DNA from: Gramella sp. AN32
GTDB taxonomy: Bacteria; Bacteroidota; Bacteroidia; Flavobacteriales; Flavobacteriaceae
NCBI RefSeq assembly: GCF_023718305.1
Contig: NZ_QEYO01000003.1
Coordinates: 124,001-188,000 of the forward strand
Length of the DNA: 64,000 nucleotides
Reading direction: 5' to 3'
The notes beneath the pieces are model-generated. The model searched no databases, was not told the DNA's origin, and saw only the letters and a list, made by a program, of their open reading frames with translations. Positions 62,965 to 64,000 of the stretch are shown here, piece after piece (position 1 is the first letter of the stretch; every line of letters starts with the position of its first letter). Both the position numbers and the translations under genes were made by a program.

Positions 62965-64000
62965 TTATTTGGGTGCTCCGTTCATAATCTCCTTATTGGC
63001 ATAAGCCTCAAATTTTTTAAAGTTTTCAGTAAAAAAACTGGACAACTGACCCGCTTTTAGATCGTAGGCAGCCTGATCTTTCCAGGTATTTTTAGGATTT
63101 AGTATTTCAGAAGGCACATTATTGCATTCGGTTGGCATTTGTAAACCAAAAATTTTATGAGTATCAAAATTCACCTTCTCAAGTTTTCCCTGTAAAGCCG
63201 CACTAATCATCGCACGGGTATATTTCAGTTTCATTCTATTTCCAATTCCGTAAGGCCCACCGGTCCAGCCGGTATTTACCAGCCAAACATTTACATGCGC
63301 CTCTTTCATTTTTTTGCTGAGCATTTCAGCATAATTAGTAGGGTGCAAAGGCATGAAGGGTGCACCAAAACAAGCGGAAAAACTAGGTAGTGGTTCTTCC
63401 ACACCTTCCTCAGTTCCTGCAACTTTAGCTGTGTAACCACTTATGAAATGATAAGCAGCCTGTCCCGGGGTTAATTTTGAAATGGGAGGCAAAACACCAA
63501 AGGCATCTGCGGTTAAAAAAAATATATTCTTAGGATTAGTACCCACTGAGGGTTCCTGAATATTATGAATATGATCTATCGGGTAACTCACCCGGGTATT
63601 TTGGGTTATGGAAGTATCGGCGAAATCTACATTTCCGGCTTTATCCATCACCACATTTTCCAGAATTGCCCCGGGTTTAATCGCATTATAGATATCCGGT
63701 TCATTTTCTTCGGAAAGATTGATCACTTTTGCATAGCAACCACCTTCAAAATTGAAAATAGTATTTTCAGGAGTCCAGCCATGTTCATCGTCCCCAATAA
63801 GTCTTCTATCAGGATCTGCTGAAAGCGTTGTCTTACCCGTACCTGAAAGCCCGAAGAAAATCGCGGTATCCCCTTCTTCCCCAACGTTTGCAGAGCAATG
63901 CATGGGAAGTGTATTTTTATCTACCGGAAGAATAAAATTCAAGGCTGAAAAAATTCCTTTTTTGATCTCCCCGGTATACCCGGTTCCTCCTATTAAAACA
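62965..64000 (-). CDS. pckA: Phosphoenolpyruvate carboxykinase (ATP), C-terminal part (start beyond the right edge)
   Basis: The frame enters from the right edge ([18 protein letters not shown]) and gives about 345 residues to the stop at 62965. The ATP-type kinase motifs are complete here: [16 protein letters not shown] (P-loop), LIGDDEHGW (kinase-2), [10 protein letters not shown] and the Lys-rich [11 protein letters not shown]. It converts oxaloacetate to phosphoenolpyruvate in gluconeogenesis. The N-terminal third is missing only because of the window boundary. Confidence 0.97.
   Translation of the reverse strand, partial: VLIGGTGYTGEIKKGIFSALNFILPVDKNTLPMHCSANVGEEGDTAIFFGLSGTGKTTLSADPDRRLIGDDEHGWTPENTIFNFEGGCYAKVINLSEENEPDIYNAIKPGAILENVVMDKAGNVDFADTSITQNTRVSYPIDHIHNIQEPSVGTNPKNIFFLTADAFGVLPPISKLTPGQAAYHFISGYTAKVAGTEEGVEEPLPSFSACFGAPFMPLHPTNYAEMLSKKMKEAHVNVWLVNTGWTGGPYGIGNRMKLKYTRAMISAALQGKLEKVNFDTHKIFGLQMPTECNNVPSEILNPKNTWKDQAAYDLKAGQLSSFFTENFKKFEAYANKEIMNGAPK

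Overview
The window looks like chromosomal DNA of a marine or soil Flavobacteriaceae member close to Gramella/Christiangramia or Salegentibacter. The evidence is low GC, promoters of the Bacteroidetes type (TTG, about 19 bp, TAnnTTTG), a type IX secretion (T9SS) C-terminal sorting domain, SusC-like TonB-receptor architecture, an UpxY antiterminator and several families largely confined to Bacteroidetes (DUF2723, DUF4271, DUF4296, DUF5916). The genus is inferred from protein style, not from a search.

Region 1 (about 0.5-19.4 kb, all minus strand) is a Wzx/Wzy-type capsule or exopolysaccharide locus. Read in transcription order it holds an UpxY/NusG-like antiterminator, gmd and fcl (GDP-fucose supply), an inserted AAA ATPase next to a broken second fcl copy, flippase, acetyltransferase, polymerase, two GT4 enzymes, a WcaF-like acetyltransferase, two GT2 enzymes (one cut by an in-frame stop), a WecA-type initiating transferase, the OPX export lipoprotein, a Wzc-type tyrosine kinase and a Wzi-like outer-membrane protein. 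A partial CHASE-domain sensor kinase lies at the left edge. tRNA-Gln sits just upstream of the locus and its 3' end and terminator are tandemly duplicated.

Region 2 (20-35.5 kb) is mixed: a DUF2723 glycosyltransferase followed by a NodB-type deacetylase carrying a repeat-derived insertion, a CxxC-less thioredoxin, a membrane metallophosphoesterase, CutC, a Tat-exported glycosylasparaginase, a REP-associated transposase flanked by its palindromes, DNA polymerase I, a DUF5916 outer-membrane protein and a lipocalin lipoprotein.

Region 3 (35.8-47.6 kb) is housekeeping: rplM-rpsI, rpsB, tsf, trmN6, a glutaryl-CoA dehydrogenase, an iron-sulfur cluster group (2Fe-2S ferredoxin, ferredoxin reductase, NifU domain, Mrp), an alkyltransferase-like protein, LysE, TrmB and a GT-B glycosyltransferase.

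Region 4 (47.5-54.8 kb) is the most interesting. A PhoR/PhoB-like two-component pair is divergent from a TonB-dependent receptor, a lipoprotein made of two near-identical halves, and a tiny protein that is almost only a T9SS sorting domain. The shared intergenic region carries five 7-mers in exact 11-bp phase just upstream of a -7 element, resembling a Pho box array. I infer a phosphate-starvation-induced outer-membrane uptake or surface module.

Region 5 (54.8-64 kb) holds a LuxE-like acyl ligase, tyrS, a DFR-like reductase, a DUF4296 lipoprotein, dihydroorotase, polyprenol-phosphate mannosyltransferase, a DUF4271 membrane protein, hemD and the 3' part of pckA. Several families of short palindromic or near-palindromic repeats occupy most of the larger gene-free gaps.
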